Origin: Spirogloea muscicola
Taxonomy: Eukaryota > Streptophyta > Zygnematophyceae > Spirogloeales > Spirogloeaceae
Assembly: GCA_009602725.1 (NCBI GenBank)
Contig: WELB01000021.1
Span: 947,079 to 1,011,078 of the forward strand
Reading direction: 5' to 3'
DNA length: 64,000 bases
Position numbers and translations under genes: made by a program. The notes under the pieces are model-generated. The model was not told where the DNA came from. It did no database searches and saw nothing but the letters and a program-made list of their open reading frames with translations. Numbering within the stretch: the first letter of the stretch is position 1; each line of letters opens with the position of its first letter. Below are positions 1 through 9,737 of this stretch, piece after piece.

Positions 1-229
1 GGTGGCGGTTGCGGGCCGCCGCCGCGACGCTCTGGCGGCTGCGCCACGACGTGTGTGCACCCAGCTGGAAGTTCCGCGGACTTCCAGGTACTCAGCAAGA
101 GTTGGTCAGCAACTGTCGCGGCATGCCGTGGCCGCGTATGACAGTGCAACCGAAAAGAAACAACTTATACGGCAGTGGCTGTGAGAGCCAACCCAATAAC
201 ATTGAACAAGGTCTGAAAGGGCCGGAAGG
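1..229. other. GC-rich left edge, no gene recognised
   Basis: The first 65 bases are very GC-rich (CCG/GCG runs) and resemble the GC-rich blocks that precede repeats elsewhere in the window. The rest is mixed sequence. Open frames here are short, lack splice signals I trust and match no family I know. Confidence 0.3.
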
Positions 230-430
230 AAGAACTTATGTAAAGTTGAAAGAATCGAAGGCCAAAATGGCCAAACACAAAGGCAAGCACATCTAACGAC
301 GTACATCACCCACTGCAAATTGACCGGCTCAGTAAGCACGGGTCAACACATAGAGGTCGCCAATCAATGCCTGAACACCAGATGGCAAATACCAGATGCC
401 GGAAGGCGCAGGAGCACCCCATAATCTGGC
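230..430 (-). mobile_element. LINE 3'-UTR fragment (second 3'-UTR type)
   Basis: This stretch is repeated at 34130-34250 and 38260-38390, always in the same orientation, and on the plus strand near 55070. Shared words include CAGTAA/CACGGGTCA and CTGAACACCAGATGGCAA. At 34 kb the sequence abuts a degraded endonuclease-type LINE C-terminus, so I read this as a 5'-truncated copy of that LINE's 3' UTR on the minus strand. The ends are approximate. Confidence 0.5.
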
Positions 431-605
431 ACGAGGCACCCCCCAATATCAGATGATGAGGGCTATGCAGCCACTCGTGGAAGCCACTTGCGTAGCTGTC
501 TGGTTTGGCCCAAACCGGCACTTCGGACCTTGTCCATCGCTTTGGGCTGGCTTGTCACAACCATAGCCCCCTATTTGCAAGAACTTTTGAGTATCACTGC
601 TACTC
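431..605 (+). mobile_element. SINE-like unit with hairpin tail
   Basis: Contains the recurring words TTCGGACCTTGTCCAT and TTTGGGCTGGC, followed by a diverged tail. The same series (CTTCGGACCTTGTCC, then a hairpin built on GGGCTG/CAGCCC, then GGGAGAGCCACTT) recurs in intact form at 7705, 26595 and 33955. This copy is diverged, and its hairpin stem is only partly kept. Confidence 0.45.
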
Positions 606-714
606 ATCCCCCGTGGCCACTTCGCCTCATAAATAGTGGTAGAGAAAAGCGAGAAGGCGCGCGGCGCGCAGGAAAGGAGAGGGAGGCCAAACGAGTCAGG
701 AAAACATGAAGACC

Positions 715-1578
715 ATTAGGGGTGCCTCTTCAATAACTGCCCATTCAGCAGCCGCAAGTTGGAGAAGTAGCAGCACGTAGAAGGAAGCAGCTCGTGCAAA
801 GAAAGTGGCTCGTCCAAAGGGGGCGAGGGCTGTAAAAAGCCAGCCCAAGAAGTGTGGACGAAGTCCGAATGACTGAATGGTGCTCATATCACACAGCTAT
901 GCAAGTGACCACAGCAAATAGGAGCTCAAACCCCTCGTCAGCAGCCGCAGGGCGGAGAAACTCGCAGCTTGAATAGGAGAGCTGCTCACAGCCATCTCCT
1001 TACATTGGAGGAGCTTTTCTCAAGGGGGGAGGGCTGCGGAAAGCCAGCCCACAAAAAAAAAAAAACAAACTCCAGTGGAGCCGAGGAAAACGTGGAAGGA
1101 TCACTAAGTGTGCCTGCTCAGTAACCCCTAGTTAGCAGCCGCAAGTCCGTAAAAGTAGCAGCAGGAAGGGAGTTGCGGGTTTTAGGATTTGGGAGTTGCG
1201 GAGCAACTCTTTCCCAGTAGAGGAGGCAGAAGTCAGGGCACGCCGAGCACGAGAAGAATAGAGAAGAAGCACTCTCGCGAGGATAGAAGAACCAGCTTGG
1301 CCAAAGTGAGGCGATTGCAGTGAGAGGCCAGCCCAATCAGAGCTTGCAACACAGCAACACAGCTAAGCAAGTATCAAGCAAAAAAGAGAGGTCGCTCTTT
1401 CAACGGGTCGAGGGCTGTGAAAGGCTAGCCCGGAAAGAGTGGACAAGGTCAAAAGGGCCGAAAAGCACTAAAACCTCACAGCTATGCAAGTGATTGCAGC
1501 GGATGGGAGCTTAGTAACCCGAGTCAGCAGCCACAGGTCGGAGTGACTTGCACCTGGAGAAGAGTCACTCAGAAAGGA
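715..1578 (-). mobile_element. Array of about four SINE-like units
   Basis: Four minus-strand copies follow each other. Hairpin/tail segments lie near 785-840, 1007-1060, 1291-1340 and 1384-1440, each with a GGGCTGT or GGGCTGC arm facing a CAGCCC arm across a short A-rich loop. To the right of each tail are body words shared with copies at 17.9, 45.1 and 55.4 kb: CAAGGTC-AAAGGGCC, AGCTATGCAAGTGA and CAGTAACC-GAGTCAGCAGCC. No coding capacity is evident. Unit ends are approximate because the copies abut. Confidence 0.6.
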
Positions 1579-2017
1579 AGTGCGCGCCCATAGAGAAGAG
1601 GGGCTGGCAAAGCCAGCCCAAAGAAGAAGGACAATGTCCAAAGCCAAAGAAAGAGGAGCCGGAGAAAGGACTACAATACAAAACACTGCAGAACACATAG
1701 ACGATGCAGAGGGAAAATCAGTACCCACGAGTGAGCAACATCAGGTCTGAGTAGCTCGCTGCAGGGAAAGAGGCACTCTGCCGAGACCCAGAGGCGGCGG
1801 CCATAGCACGGCCTGCTCGCGTGTGGACAGCGTGGGCAAGGGAGCGTTGAAGCGATATGGCCAGGCGCATGCGGAAGACTTGTGCGAGCGAACCGGCGGC
1901 GTTGAAGCCGGGCATCGCCCCTGGCAGACCCGGCCGCCGGTCAATGGCCTGGCGGGCAAGCCGCTGAATGAGATCCAGCCTGCGGCTGCCGAAAGCCCCG
2001 TGTTATCGCCAGGCCGC
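1579..2017 (-). mobile_element. RLE LINE copy L1: 3' UTR and protein C-terminus
   Basis: Read on the minus strand, this encodes the end of an endonuclease-type LINE protein, with the signature QVFRMRLAVSLQR near 1830-1870. An AT-rich 3' UTR follows, ending in the perfect 8-bp hairpin GGGCTGGC-TTT-GCCAGCCC and the tail CCTCTTCTCTATGGGCG at 1581-1620. It matches 54236-54660 almost base for base, so both come from one recently active family. A solo LTR starting at 2018 interrupts it, and the LINE resumes at 2387. Confidence 0.75.
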
Positions 2018-2381
2018 TGTTGGAAAGAGTGTTCTTTGTAAACTCTTGACTGCTAGCTGCATATGGTCTAGGTCTAGCTGTTTTGTGTGGAGCTGCGCTG
2101 TAGTGTTGACCTAGGAGTGGGTGGATGGCATGGGCCCCACACGCTGGTTGCCAGGTCAGCGGCTTATCTGCCGGGCTGGCCGACCAGCTCAGCCTCCCCG
2201 CAATTCCCCAACTGGTCGGGCCAGGTTCATAAGACACTGGAGGGCAGGCAGCCCTTGGCTCTTCTCAACACCTTCGGGCCCTCCTAGTCCGGTTGCTCCC
2301 CAGTCGCCGCCGCCGCTGCCGCCGCCGCCGCTGTCGCAGCCGCTGTCGTTGCCACGCCATGGCAGCCGCTGCATTCTTACA
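2018..2381 (+). mobile_element. Solo LTR, Copia-like, inserted in LINE L1
   Basis: This 364-bp segment begins TGTTGGAAAGAG and ends TTCTTACA. It is flanked by the identical 5-bp direct repeat GCCGC (2013-2017 and 2382-2386), a clean target-site duplication. It interrupts LINE sequence that is continuous at 54640-54710. Its 5' end and 3' third match the LTR at 3322-3714 in opposite orientation, while the middle is diverged. No internal element sequence accompanies it, so it is a solo LTR fossil, younger than the LINE copy it sits in. Confidence 0.85.
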
Positions 2382-2386
2382 GCCGC

Positions 2387-3321
2387 CTAGTCACCGGGTG
2401 ATCAGCATATTTTCGTTCCTTGCCCCGTGCCGCCTGGCCGACCGCGTGCCCTGCAAGGGACGCCGATCTGGTGGGATTGGCGGAGTCGATGCAGTCAGTT
2501 GTCACCACATCAGCAATGATGCGGGGACAGCCGCCGGGCGGGATGGCGACCAGGTCGGCGCGTCGCGTATGGGGCTGGCCGTCCGCGCCCAGCTGGATGG
2601 GCATTATGGAGGAGTTCTCCACCGCGACCTTGAAGCCAGCCTTCGAAAACACCCCCTGCATACCATCTCGCAGGAGGTCGTGCATCTCGCAGGAGGTCGT
2701 GGGAAGCGGTCCGCTCGGCCCCGTGCGCGCAACGGAGCATATGGGCAGCCAGCTCCGAAGGTTCAGCGTGACGGGCACCGCACTCGCACTGAGTGACGCC
2801 CTCGAGGCAGGGAGGGAGGAGGCCCAAGAGCCGGTGGACCGCCGTCCTGAAAACCTCATGGGCATGGTGAGCGCCGCGTGGAGTGGGAGTGCTGATAACC
2901 ACGCCGCCGCCCCAGGAGAAGTGCGCGCCCATAGAGAAGAGGGGCTGCGGAGGAGGCTGAGAGCAGCCGGGCGCGCCCTCGAAGGCCGGACGGGGGGAGA
3001 AGCTCCACCACCTGGGCAGAGGCCGCTCTTTCAACCAGCGCCGAGAAGCAGGCCTGGGCACGCTGGTCAGGGGTGTGGACGAGGTGGATGAAAGGGACGG
3101 CCTGCTCCGCCATGTTGGGTGGGACCGCCAGGAGCCCGTCGCGGGCAGAGCGGAGGGCAACCTGAAAGGGCAGCTGACCGATCTCCACTTCGGCTGCCGC
3201 CCGCTCCAGGGCGCGCAAGCCGTGACGAGGAACCTTTGGCACATGGGGGCTGCCACCTGAGCCCAGCTACCCATGTAGGCCGCCTCGCAGGCGCGGGCAA
3301 CTGAGCGGCATCCCATGCGTT
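2387..3321 (-). mobile_element. RLE LINE copy L1: endonuclease, zinc knuckle and late RT
   Basis: On the minus strand this covers the region between reverse transcriptase and the protein end. In order (3321 downwards) come the RT thumb-like stretch (GCRSVARACEAAYMGSW), a basic and leucine-rich connector, a knuckle of the form CECGxRH-x-HMLRC near 2730-2800, then RADLVAI...IIADVVTTD near 2500-2570. The last motif matches the restriction-like endonuclease of R2-type LINEs. Compared with copy L2 it carries a 33-nt insertion (2916-2949). It is a dead fragment with several interruptions of the frame. Confidence 0.7.
2916..2949 (-). mobile_element. Tail-only insertion (about 33 nt) inside LINE L1
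   Basis: LINE copies L1 and L2 (4615-4630) are nearly identical here, except that L1 carries an extra stretch containing TGCGCGCCCATAGAGAAGAG. This is the terminal tail of the LINE/SINE families. It appears to be an extremely short, 5'-truncated insertion consisting of little more than the tail. Confidence 0.6.
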
Positions 3322-3714
3322 TGTTGAGCCGCGCCGGCCATGGCGTGGCGACGACAGCGGCGGCGACGGCGGCGGCGACCGACGCAGCGGCGACTGGGGA
3401 GCAACCGGATTAGGCGGGCCCGAAGGTGTCGTGAAGAGAAGGGTTACTTGCCCTCCAGTGTCTGATATACCCCAGCCCGACGGCGCGCCCTAGCGCCCAA
3501 CGGTCTGGATCTCACGGGTCGACCCCAAACCCTACGGTGGAGATCCAATCGATCTACCAACCGCTGGGATGAACCCTGGGCCCTCCTAAACCTCGCCTAC
3601 CACTGTCCGTGATGAGCATCCCAAGGCGCTACAACGCAGCTCCACACAGGACAGCTAGACCTAGACCATATGAAGCTAGCAGGAAAGAGGTTACATGGAA
3701 CACTCTTTCCAACA
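3322..3714 (-). mobile_element. Solo LTR, Copia-like, inserted in LINE L1
   Basis: This 393-bp segment on the minus strand begins TGTTGGAAAGAG and ends with CA. It is flanked by the identical 5-bp direct repeat GCGTT (3317-3321 and 3715-3719). Its U3-like start and distal third match the solo LTR at 2018-2381 in opposite orientation, including a block reading TTCGGGCC then CGGTTGCTCCCCAGTCGCC. A TATA-like word (GGTATATCAG) lies in the middle. The flanks are LINE RT sequence on both sides. It is a fossil with no internal region left. Confidence 0.85.
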
Positions 3715-3801
3715 GCGTTCACCGCCGACGAGGGGGGGATGGTGCGGGCCAGATAGTGTGGCCGCTGCGCAATGCACCGTGGCAGCATCGGGGTCGCAGT
3801 A
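3715..3801 (-). mobile_element. RLE LINE copy L1: short RT segment
   Basis: Matches copy L2 at 5106-5190 nearly base for base (on the plus strand TTCACCGCCGACGAGGGGGG and GTGCGGGCCAGATAGTGTGG). About 130 bp present in L2 between this segment and the L1 part ending at 3321 are absent. L1 had therefore lost an internal piece before the solo LTR inserted at the junction. Confidence 0.65.
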
Positions 3802-3852
3802 GTTGACATAGGCGGCATGATACCTGCACGCCGTGACCAGGCTGTCACGGCT

Positions 3853-4066
3853 AGTTGATTGGGTTAGGCCGCCCGCGTCCGGCGGGACTGGGACGACTGT
3901 TTGGGTTTTGCGCCCGCGTCAGGCGCAACGTGTGCAGCGATTGGGTGGTACGCCCCGCGTCCGGCGGGACGTGGGCAGCGATTGGGCGATGCGCCCCACG
4001 TACGGCGAGTCGTGAGCAGCGATTGGGTGATGCCCTCCGCATCAAACGGGAGTTGGGCCGCAATTG
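3853..4066. repeat. Minisatellite, about five units of 41 bp
   Basis: Imperfect tandem units of about 41 bp each begin TTGGG and contain CGCCCCGCGTCCGGCGGGAC or close variants, ending GCAGCGA. Units start near 3858, 3901, 3942, 3983 and 4024. The left and right units are most diverged. The array separates LINE fragments L1 and L2 and codes for nothing recognisable. Confidence 0.75.
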
Positions 4067-4266
4067 AACTCGAACGTCGCCAAGTGGTACTTCGGCGACA
4101 ACTTGAGCACCATTTCTGACCACGAGGGTGGAAGGCCCCGCGCTCGCGACCCCATCTTCACACCAGATTGATGAATGACGCACCCTCACATAGCCACATG
4201 AGCAGCCACCTCCGCATCCTTGTCAGCACCGACGCAAATGAGCCACCGATGGGACATCGCACGACA

Positions 4267-6335
4267 ATGGCGACCAGGTCGGCGCGTCGCGTATGGGGCT
4301 GGCCGTCCGCGCCCAGCTGGATGGGCATTATGGAGGAGTTCTCCACCGCGACCTTAAAGCCAGCCTCCGGAAACACCCCCTGCATACCATCTCGCAGGAG
4401 ATCGTGGGAAGCGGTCCGCTCGCCCCCAGGTGCGCAACGGAGCATATGTGCGGCCAGCTCCGCAGGATCAGCGTGACGGGCACTGCACTCGCATTGAGTG
4501 ACGCCCACGAGGCAGGGAGGGAGGAGGCTCAAGAGCCGGTGGACACCGTCCTGAAGACCTCGTCGGGCATGGTGAGCGCCGCGTGGAGTGGGAGCGCTGA
4601 TAGCCACGCCGCCGCCCCAGGGGAGGAGGCTGAGAGCAGCCGGGCGCGCCCTCGAAGGTCAGTCGGAGGGAGAAGCTCCACCACCTGGTCGGAGGCCGCT
4701 TTTTCAACCAGCGCCGAGAAGCGTGCCTGGGCACGCTGGTCTGGGGTGTGGGCGAGGTGGATGAAAGGCACGGCCTGCTCCGACATGTGGGGGTAGACCG
4801 CCCGTCGCGGGCAGAGCGGAGGGCAATCTGAAAAGGCAGCTGAACGATCTCCACCTCAGCTGCCGCCCGCTCCAGGGCGCGCTGGCCGTGGACGAGGAAC
4901 CTCTGGCACATGGGGGCTGCCACCTGAGCCCAGCTACCCATGTATGCCGCCTCGCAGGCGCGGGCAACTGAGCGGCATCCCAAGCCGCCACGGCTGGTCG
5001 GCAGGCTAGCCTGCAGCAGCGCAGCTGGTGAGGTGAGGAACGCGGGGTGCTGCACGAGGGTGGCCGCGGACGCCAGGATGCCGGAGTGAAAGGCCGCATA
5101 CGATGCCTTCACCGCCGACGAGGGGGGGAAGGTGCGGGCCAGATAGTGTGGCCGCTGCGCAATGCACCGTGTCAGCATCGCGGTCGCCAGCTGCATGTCC
5201 TGCAGCGTGTGAAGACGGTCCGCTGGCCGGAGGTGTTCCTGCAGCTGCGCCTGCAGCTGCTCCGTCACGAAGGCAGGTGCGCCTAGGGGGACGCCGAGGA
5301 GGGTGAGGCCCCCGGCTGATATCTGGCAACCCTCGGGCAGGCGCAGGTGGGCTGGCAGGCCCTAAGGGGACCAGCCGCTACATTTGTCCGCTCGAATATC
5401 CAGGCCAATCGCGTTCAGCTGCACTTGGAGGGTGTCAAAGGCAGCAGCGACATCCTCTGACTTCCCCACCAGCGTAGTGTCATCAGCGTATGTCGGCACG
5501 AGGACGCCGGGGTGAACCGCGACCGTTGCCTGGAGGGCACGGTGATGTGCCAGCGCATAGTAGAACCCCGCCAGTGGATCCCCTCGGCGCGCGCCCCCTG
5601 GTGGAGTGGAGGGTCTCCAGCGCACCACCCCCCGCCCGCCACTGCAGCTCGCATGGCTGACCGTACCCCAGCCTGAAGAAGGGGAGAAGGCTGGGGAAGG
5701 CCTCTCTCAGCTCCTCCGCGATGACACCACGATCAACGCTGTTGAAGGCGTTGCGGACGTCAACCGCCATGGCCACCCATTCGGGATGCAGGTCCAGGGC
5801 GGCCCGTACGCCGTGCACGACCGTCTCACCGCCGCTCCGCAGCCCCGCACCAAACTCTTGGGGCGCCAGGTGTGCCTGGGCCTGCCCTGCATGCTGTTGC
5901 CAAAGCGCGCGCCCCACCAGGCGGTAGAGCACCTCACCGATGGTGATGGGCCTGACCCCCCCACCGGCCTTGCTGAGCGCCAGCAGTGTACTGGTGCACA
6001 GGATGCCGCGAATGCTGGCCGGGACCTGGTCGCGAGCGAGGAGCTGGCACACCTGGTGGAGCGCCTGGAAGTCGGCCGGGTCGCCCTCCAGGAAGATCTC
6101 CCAGAGATGCTCGGTGAGCATGTGGGAAGGACCTCCCACGGCCTCGCGGCGGCTGCTCTGCAGGGCCCTCCGCAGGGCGTCGGCTTGGAGGACCACCTCC
6201 TCCGGCGGTGCGAAGGTGGCCAGCCACGGGGGCAGGGGGTGGCGAGCCGCAGGGTGCAGGGACTCCAGGGCCACCCTTGTGGCAGCATTGGTGGGCGCCA
6301 GCACCGCGTCGTCCAGGGGCTGGACCGCCCTTGAC
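4267..6335 (-). mobile_element. RLE LINE copy L2: reverse transcriptase
   Basis: This is the best RT copy in the window. From 6335 downwards on the minus strand come an N-terminal RT stretch with GGVRPITIGEVLYRLV (near 5900-5960), motif A MAVDVRNAFNSVDR (near 5725-5775, catalytic Asp), a motif B region PLAGFYYALAHH (near 5545-5580), motif C YADDTTLVG (near 5470-5495), the thumb GLGCRSVARACEAAYMGSW (near 4920-4985), the CxC-x-RH-x-HMLRC knuckle (near 4440-4490) and the start of the endonuclease domain (RADLVAI, near 4270). The 3' end (rest of the endonuclease and UTR) is missing. The frame is interrupted, so the copy is dead. Its upstream end runs into Copia-type gag sequence. Confidence 0.8.
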
Positions 6336-7461
6336 AACTCGCCCGCGTGACGCACGAACTCCAGGCTGCGCTTCTCGTCCTCCACACTGTCGAGGAGGGT
6401 GATAATAGTGTTGAACCTGGGAATGTGCTTCAAGCTATTGAGGAGGATCGCCACCTGGAAGCTCTTCAGACTTGCTTCCATGCTTGCTCCAATTGCCTCC
6501 ATCTCATGTACGAGGCGCTTGAACTCTGTAAGGTGCTCTGCCAGCTTTGCTCCCTCCTGCATCTGGAAGTTCAGAAGCCTCTGCTGCACCGCCAGCATCT
6601 TCTGCTGGCCTGTTGGTTCGCAATAGGCCACCAGCTTTCCCCAAGCTTCAGCAGCAGTGCCTGATGGCACAATCTGAGTAAGGTGGTGCTGGTCCAGGCT
6701 GTTCATCAAGAAAGCTAAAACTGCGTTCTGCTCCTCCCACTCCTGAGAGGCTTGCTCCGACGCATCAGATGCTGGTCCTTCCCCTAGCACGACGCTCCAG
6801 AGCCGGTACGCGCGGAGAGTCATCTCGACCTTCATCCGCCACATTCGCCAGTCCTTGCCCTCAAAGCGTTCGATTCCCGCCACCAATCCTCTGATACCAT
6901 GTACAGATTTGAGTTCTGCCATCTGTGCTGGTGTTGAATGACGAAGCGCACAGGGAATTACTGCAGGCTGCAGCCGCCGCTGTCACGCCTTGCGGGGATT
7001 TGCAGAAGCTCCCGTGTGAAGCTGCTGCCGCCGCCGCCGCTACCGCTGCTGCCGCTGTGGCTGCTGCTGGCAACCTCACTACTCGACCCCCGTACTGCCG
7101 CACTTGCAGTGCGCTCTGCTGAGCCGGCGGGGATCGGTGGCGTACGCCCTAGTGAGTGCAAGGGAGCAAGCCCCCCCAGCCCCTCAAACCCTGAACCCGG
7201 CGGCTCGCCTTAGCGCTGCCAGCCTGGATCTCGCGGGTCGGCGCCAACCCCAACGGTGGAGATCCGCTCGATCCACGAACCGCAGAGACCACCGGACTCC
7301 CTAGCTCAGGGATAAACCCTGAGCCCCTCAGTACCCCGCCGACACCTCACTGTGTGTGGGCCTTATAATGCGCGCATGGAGGTGGTACCGCGCGGCTCCA
7401 CACACAGTTCTAGAACCTAGATCATACGAGCTAGCAAGAGTCTCATAGACTTCTTACAACA
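6336..7461 (-). mobile_element. Copia-type LTR element fossil: 5' LTR, primer site and gag
   Basis: Read on the minus strand, a probable 562-bp LTR (7461 to 6900) begins TGTTGTAAGAAG and ends TGTACA. Directly after it, 6899-6888 reads TGGTATCAGAGG, the primer-binding site usual for plant Copia elements (initiator tRNA-Met). The gag-like stretch follows (about 6890-6340), with FEGKDWRMWRMKVEM, a tryptophan/leucine-rich UBN2-type core and LNSLKHIPRFNTI. An open frame starts upstream of the primer site at 6922 and runs on into LINE RT sequence. Protease, integrase, Copia RT and the 3' LTR are absent. The element is a broken fossil of moderate age. Confidence 0.75.
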
Positions 7462-7704
7462 GGGGCGACGGCAGGCGGCGCGGCAGCGGCGGGAGCGACG
7501 GTGGCAGCGGGGGCCGGCGCGGGGGCTGGGTCGGGAGGGGGCTTGCACGCCACCGCGGACCCCACGGCGGGCGCCGCCGGCGAAGGCGCCGGCGGCGGCC
7601 CGGGGTTTAGGAGGGGTAGCGGCGGCGGCGGCGCCCTCGACCCCCCAGCAAGCGGGCCAGCCCGTCGCGCTTGCCGCGGCCCCGACGAGCGCCATTGCGA
7701 TCGC
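7462..7704. other. GC-rich low-complexity block
   Basis: Very GC-rich with GGCGGC/GCCGGC runs. Open frames exist on both strands but encode only Ala/Gly/Pro/Arg-rich low-complexity peptides, and I see no domain. It may belong to a LINE N-terminal region, which is similarly biased at 59.9-60.8 kb, but I cannot prove this. Confidence 0.35.
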
Positions 7705-7930
7705 CCCTGGCGAAGCTTCTTTCGTCGGCACCTTCTTGGACTTTGTCCATTCTTGTTGGGATGGCTTTTGCTCGTAACTACTGAGTGGTCCATCCTCCCC
7801 CGTTCTGCCATAGCCTCTTCAGGCCCCGCAGTCGCTGCTTAGCTCGTAGTTTGGCCCATTCGAACCTTGTCAACTCTTTTCGGGCTGGCTTCTCACAGCC
7901 CTTGCCCCCCTTGGGAGAGCCACTTCTTCT
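7705..7930 (+). mobile_element. SINE-like unit, complete-looking
   Basis: Begins CTTTCGTCGG, contains ACTACTGAGTGGTCCATCC, then TTCGAACCTTGTCAACTC, then the hairpin GGGCTG-GCTTCTCA-CAGCCC, and ends GGGAGAGCCACTTCTTCTT. Close copies on the minus strand lie at 17890-18125, 45100-45325, 55425-55635 and 62365-62560. A second partial tail (GGACTTTGTCCATTCTTGTT) near 7738-7770 suggests nesting. It codes for no protein. Confidence 0.7.
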
Positions 7931-7959
7931 TAGGCAGAGCCCTCGCTGCTGCCTCTGGC

Positions 7960-8165
7960 TCTGGCCAGGGGACCCGCTTCCAGGAACCCAGTCTCTCTGA
8001 CCTGAGGCTGCTTAGCAGGGGTTACTGAGTGCTTCGTAGCTGCTTCGTTTCAGCCCCTATCCTCAATGGGCGAGCCCTTCTCTCTTCTTGGATTGTGTCC
8101 ATTCTTGTTGGGATGGCCTTTGCCAGCCCCTCTTCTCTATGGCGAACCATTTCTTCTTCCAAAGC
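7960..8165 (+). mobile_element. SINE/LINE-tail unit with two consecutive tails
   Basis: The start (TCTGACCTGAGGCTGCTTAG, GGGTTACTGAGT) matches 53445-53490. Two tails follow: CCCCTATCCTCAATGGGCGA near 8055-8075, then TGCCAGCCCCTCTTCTCTAT near 8125-8145. The two tail variants are the two main forms in the window. Their adjacency means one element inserted at or into the end of another. Confidence 0.6.
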
Positions 8166-8169
8166 AGAC

Positions 8170-9195
8170 GGACTCGACAGCCAGCCCCGCCCCACCCCGA
8201 GGCCTCCGTCTCTTGGAGGCGCCGCAGCGCCACCACGAGCTCGCCCCACGCAGAGCCGGCCTCAGCCTGCACGCCGGCCGTGCCCACCTCCGCAGCCGGC
8301 CTCAAGGGCGCCGCCACGCGCGTCCGACTCCGCCGGGCTTGCGCTGCGGTGGGCTAAATCGCGCTGGAGGCGGATCTCCGCACCTTCCTCACCACTGAGC
8401 TTCGCAGAGGCCTTCAGCTCAATGCAGGTCTGGACTTCTCCCGAACAGTCGTTCAGTGGGTTTAGGCCCTATCCTCCCCTCCATTTGCCGACCCTTCACC
8501 CTCTCTCGGCCTGGGAGTCCATTGATGGACCTTGCAGAGCAGGTCCACAGGGGTCCTAAATGGAGTTGAGCAACTGAAGAGAACATGGATTCTACGGCGC
8601 CCTCATACCAGCATTCGCCGAGCTGTCAAAAAGGGAGTCTGCAGGTGTCTCGTGACAGCTCTCCTCTAGCTGACTGGCTACTTGTGAGCTTGTGGGCCAT
8701 CTTGTTGTGTGGTAGAATACACCTCGACACCAGAAGCTTACATCTTTTCACCTAATGTGGCCGCAGCCCCACCGCAGCAGTCACTCCACTGCTCCAATCT
8801 TACAGAGAATCTAAGTGGACTTCTGGAACATCACTAGAGATGGTGTGCCAGCGCAGCCCTTAAGCGCGAGCCAAGCAGTGATCTGGCATGCAAGCACTGC
8901 CACACCATGTCCTGATGTGCTTACGTCCCTCTCATGTTTTTGATACAAGCAACCACGAATTTTAGCGACATAGCGTCAATCTTTGCCTTTCCGCTCATGC
9001 TGGGTAGATCAAATGGGCAGCACATCTTTGTCCGCGCCTGCGCCAGTGTCCTTCTTTGCTAATCAGCAGTGTAAAGGCTTGACTACACATCTTGTCAAGT
9101 ACATGTGAAGAGATGGTGCATAGCTATGAGTACCTTTCCTGTTGTCTGGACTGACGCGCGTACAATTGTCTCCATCCTCTGCATCACTTCTACAG
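8170..9195 (+). other. 5' region of NAC-like locus A, conserved with loci B and C
   Basis: A GC-rich block (8200-8400), then CTCAATGCAGGTCTGGACTT (8418-8437), then a segment with CTCGTGACAGCTCTCCTCTAGC and GGCTACTTGTGAGC (8650-8695). The same order of blocks precedes the NAC-like exons at 20800-21440 (B) and 27600-28230 (C). This is the promoter, leader or first-exon region of one ancestral gene copied three times. I cannot place a transcription start or a start codon. Confidence 0.5.
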
Positions 9196-9737
9196 TCCTA
9201 TGTCCACATTCGGCAATGACCGACCATGCACGTGTCTGCCAAGCTGCCTGGTGCTGGCCGACCAGGCAGATGTCTGTTATACCTGCAAAGAGCTGGAATC
9301 ATCTCACCCAAGCTTCCTGGGCGAACGCGTACCAGGCCTTCAGCTTGCATTCACCGACGCCCAGCTGAGTGACTGCCTGGTGGAAAGGATTGTATTCCCA
9401 AGAGTCCATCAAGCAGGATCAGTGCTTTCAATAGTCATCCCAGATATGAATGTCTACAAGAGCCCCCCTTGGCTGCTGCCAGATCTTGACAATACGTCCG
9501 GCATAATAACTACCTGTTCCACACCGCGTGGCTTGTTGCTACTTAAACTTGCTGTTCATGACAGCCTGCCAGCATGTAGCAAAGGGCACAGCTCTTACCC
9601 TTATAACACCTAACACAAGGCACAAGTAGGGGCCAAAAGTGATGTGTAAGTATATCTCTGCTTTTGTCCTTCAGGCCCTCTTCTACTTGTACCCCAAAAG
9701 ACAGCTTAACCACTGTGTATGTGTGGACACTGGTCGA
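9196..9737 (+). pseudogene. NAC-like locus A, decayed
   Basis: An acceptor-like TTCTACAG ends at 9195, and an open frame from an ATG at 9200 encodes VCYTCKELESSHP, then RVPGLQLAFTDAQL (NAC subdomain A, compare PGFRFHPTDEEL) and DMNVYKSPPWLLP (subdomain B, compare DVYKxEPWDLP). In locus C the exon ends CTGCCAG followed by GT, but here the bases after CTGCCAG are AT (9483-9484), so the donor is lost. Similarity to C continues through the intron to the next acceptor region (CTTCAGGCCC, near 9670), where a LINE fragment cuts in. Subdomains C-E are absent. Probably a pseudogene of a DNA-binding protein. Confidence 0.6.

Noticed and set aside
715-1578. Regularly spaced repeats as a CRISPR array
   Set aside because: The units are 150-250 bp diverged SINE-like copies with hairpins, not short identical repeats with unique spacers, and the DNA is eukaryotic.
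6888-6922. ATG at 6922 as the true start of the gag-like protein
   Set aside because: It lies upstream of the primer-binding site, inside the presumed LTR, which is atypical for Copia elements. The start is left open.
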